Part shown: positions 12,172 through 12,875 of the stretch, piece by piece
Layout: each line of letters opens with the position of its first letter
Position numbering within the stretch: position 1 is the first letter of the stretch
Assembly: GCA_016463555.1 (NCBI GenBank)
Contig: JAEMRB010000022.1
Coordinates: forward strand, 1 to 12,875
Length of the DNA: 12,875 bases
Source: Chloroflexota bacterium
GTDB taxonomy: Bacteria; Chloroflexota; Limnocylindria; Limnocylindrales; Limnocylindraceae
Direction of reading: 5' to 3'
The notes under the pieces: generated by a model
Told to the model about the DNA's origin: nothing
The model's database searches: none
Seen by the model: the letters and a program-made list of their open reading frames with translations, nothing else
Translations under genes and position numbers: made by a program

Positions 12172-12875
12172 ATGGCAATCGAACCACTTCGGCACCTCAC
12201 GCCAACCTCATCGCCGGCTCCCCATCGCGCGGAGCCACCCGTCGGGCCCACCGTTCAGATTGACCCTGCCCGCATTCGCGAGCTGACCGCCCGCGAGTCC
12301 GAGCGCCTCGACGGCCGCACCCAGGGTTCAGCAGCCGCCTACGACCGCGCCAAGCGCTCACTCGTTGGTGGCGTCTCGTCGAGCTATCAGAAGCGCGCGC
12401 CGTGGCCGATCTACCTCGACCGCGGGCAGGGGCAGTACGTTTGGGATGTTGATGGGCATCAGTACCTCGACGTGCACAACGGCATCGGCAGCATGGTGCA
12501 AGGGCATGCGCATCCAATCATCACCGAGGCCGTTGATCGGCGCATCCGACTCGGCTCGCACTTCGCTGCACCAACCGAGGACACCTACATCGTTGCTGAG
12601 CACCTCGCAGCGCGTTGGGGCCTCCCCCGCTGGCGTTTCGTGAACTCTGGCTCCGAGGCCACCATGGATGCGATCCGCCTCGCCCGTGGCGCTACGGGGC
12701 GCGATGGCGTGATGAAGATCTTCGGCAGCTATCACGGCCACCACGACTATGTGATGGTCGACATCGGCCTCTCGGTGTACGACGGCAAGGATCGCGAGAA
12801 CTACCCGTCCATCGCCTACGGCAAGGGGATTCCAGATTCCGTCTCGCAGATGACGACCGCCGTGCCATTCAATGA
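12172..12875 (+). CDS. Class-III PLP aminotransferase, glutamate-1-semialdehyde aminomutase-like (3' end outside window)
   Basis: The first 234 codons of a fold-type I PLP enzyme are present and the frame is open to the window end. The segment RAKRSLVGGVSSS (59-71), the DVDGHQYLD strand (92-100), GHAHP (111-115), FVNSGSEATMDAIRLARG (156-173) and YHGHHD (187-192) are the core signature of the glutamate-1-semialdehyde aminomutase-like group. Ser159-Gly160-Ser161 should hold the cofactor phosphate. The PLP-binding lysine would lie beyond the window. An N-terminal extension of about 50 residues compared with HemL, and no heme genes nearby, make a true HemL less likely than an amino-acid aminotransferase of the same group. 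ATG 12172 has AAGGA 8 nt upstream. ATGs at 12163 and 12166 are in frame but touch that site. Confidence 0.85.
   Translation, partial: MAIEPLRHLTPTSSPAPHRAEPPVGPTVQIDPARIRELTARESERLDGRTQGSAAAYDRAKRSLVGGVSSSYQKRAPWPIYLDRGQGQYVWDVDGHQYLDVHNGIGSMVQGHAHPIITEAVDRRIRLGSHFAAPTEDTYIVAEHLAARWGLPRWRFVNSGSEATMDAIRLARGATGRDGVMKIFGSYHGHHDYVMVDIGLSVYDGKDRENYPSIAYGKGIPDSVSQMTTAVPFN

Noticed and set aside
1..12875. CRISPR array, insertion sequence, prophage, toxin-antitoxin or defence genes
   Set aside because: No regularly spaced repeats, transposase, integrase or small paired toxin-like genes were seen. All coding space is taken by familiar metabolic and transport genes.

Overview
The window is a densely packed stretch of a GC-rich bacterial chromosome. 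Short gaps, four-base start/stop overlaps, clear Shine-Dalgarno sites and a lipoprotein-type binding protein point to a free-living, probably monoderm, high-GC lineage such as Chloroflexota or Actinomycetota. No phylogenetic marker is decisive, so this is inference. Nothing here looks mobile: I see no transposase, phage gene, CRISPR array or long repeat.

Layout. (1) Bases 2-208: the C-terminal end of pdxH (pyridoxal phosphate synthesis). (2) Bases 351-6505: a complete five-gene peptide-type ABC importer, in the order binding lipoprotein, two permeases, two ATPases. The last four genes are joined by GTGA/ATGA overlaps. The binding-protein gene is separated from them by two tandem hairpins and a likely second promoter. 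(3) Bases 6502-8743, minus strand: bioY (biotin uptake) followed by an FGGY-family sugar kinase. The kinase stop overlaps the last ABC gene tail to tail. (4) Bases 8843-10231: tRNA-His(GTG) followed 20 nt later by an MFS exporter. This unit diverges from bioY across a 9-bp inverted repeat that overlaps both putative -10 boxes. (5) Bases 10323-12046: a UgpC/MsmK-type sugar-importer ATPase without permeases, followed closely by an ADP-ribose-type NUDIX hydrolase. (6) Bases 12172 to the end: the start of a class-III PLP aminotransferase of the glutamate-1-semialdehyde aminomutase-like group, cut by the window edge.

How it fits together. Transport dominates: peptide import, biotin import, an efflux pump and a shared sugar-import ATPase, with cofactor-related genes (pdxH, bioY, a PLP enzyme) interspersed. 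Six transcription units are preceded by a TA(A/G)(A/G)(A/C)T box without a recognisable -35 element. In four of them the box lies 48-53 nt before the start codon.

The gene families are all familiar. I do not see a convincing undescribed system. The points most worth following are non-coding: the tandem GNRA hairpins after the binding-protein gene, the palindromic divergent bioY/tRNA-His promoter, the tRNA-mRNA junction, and the overlapping palindromes before the aminotransferase.
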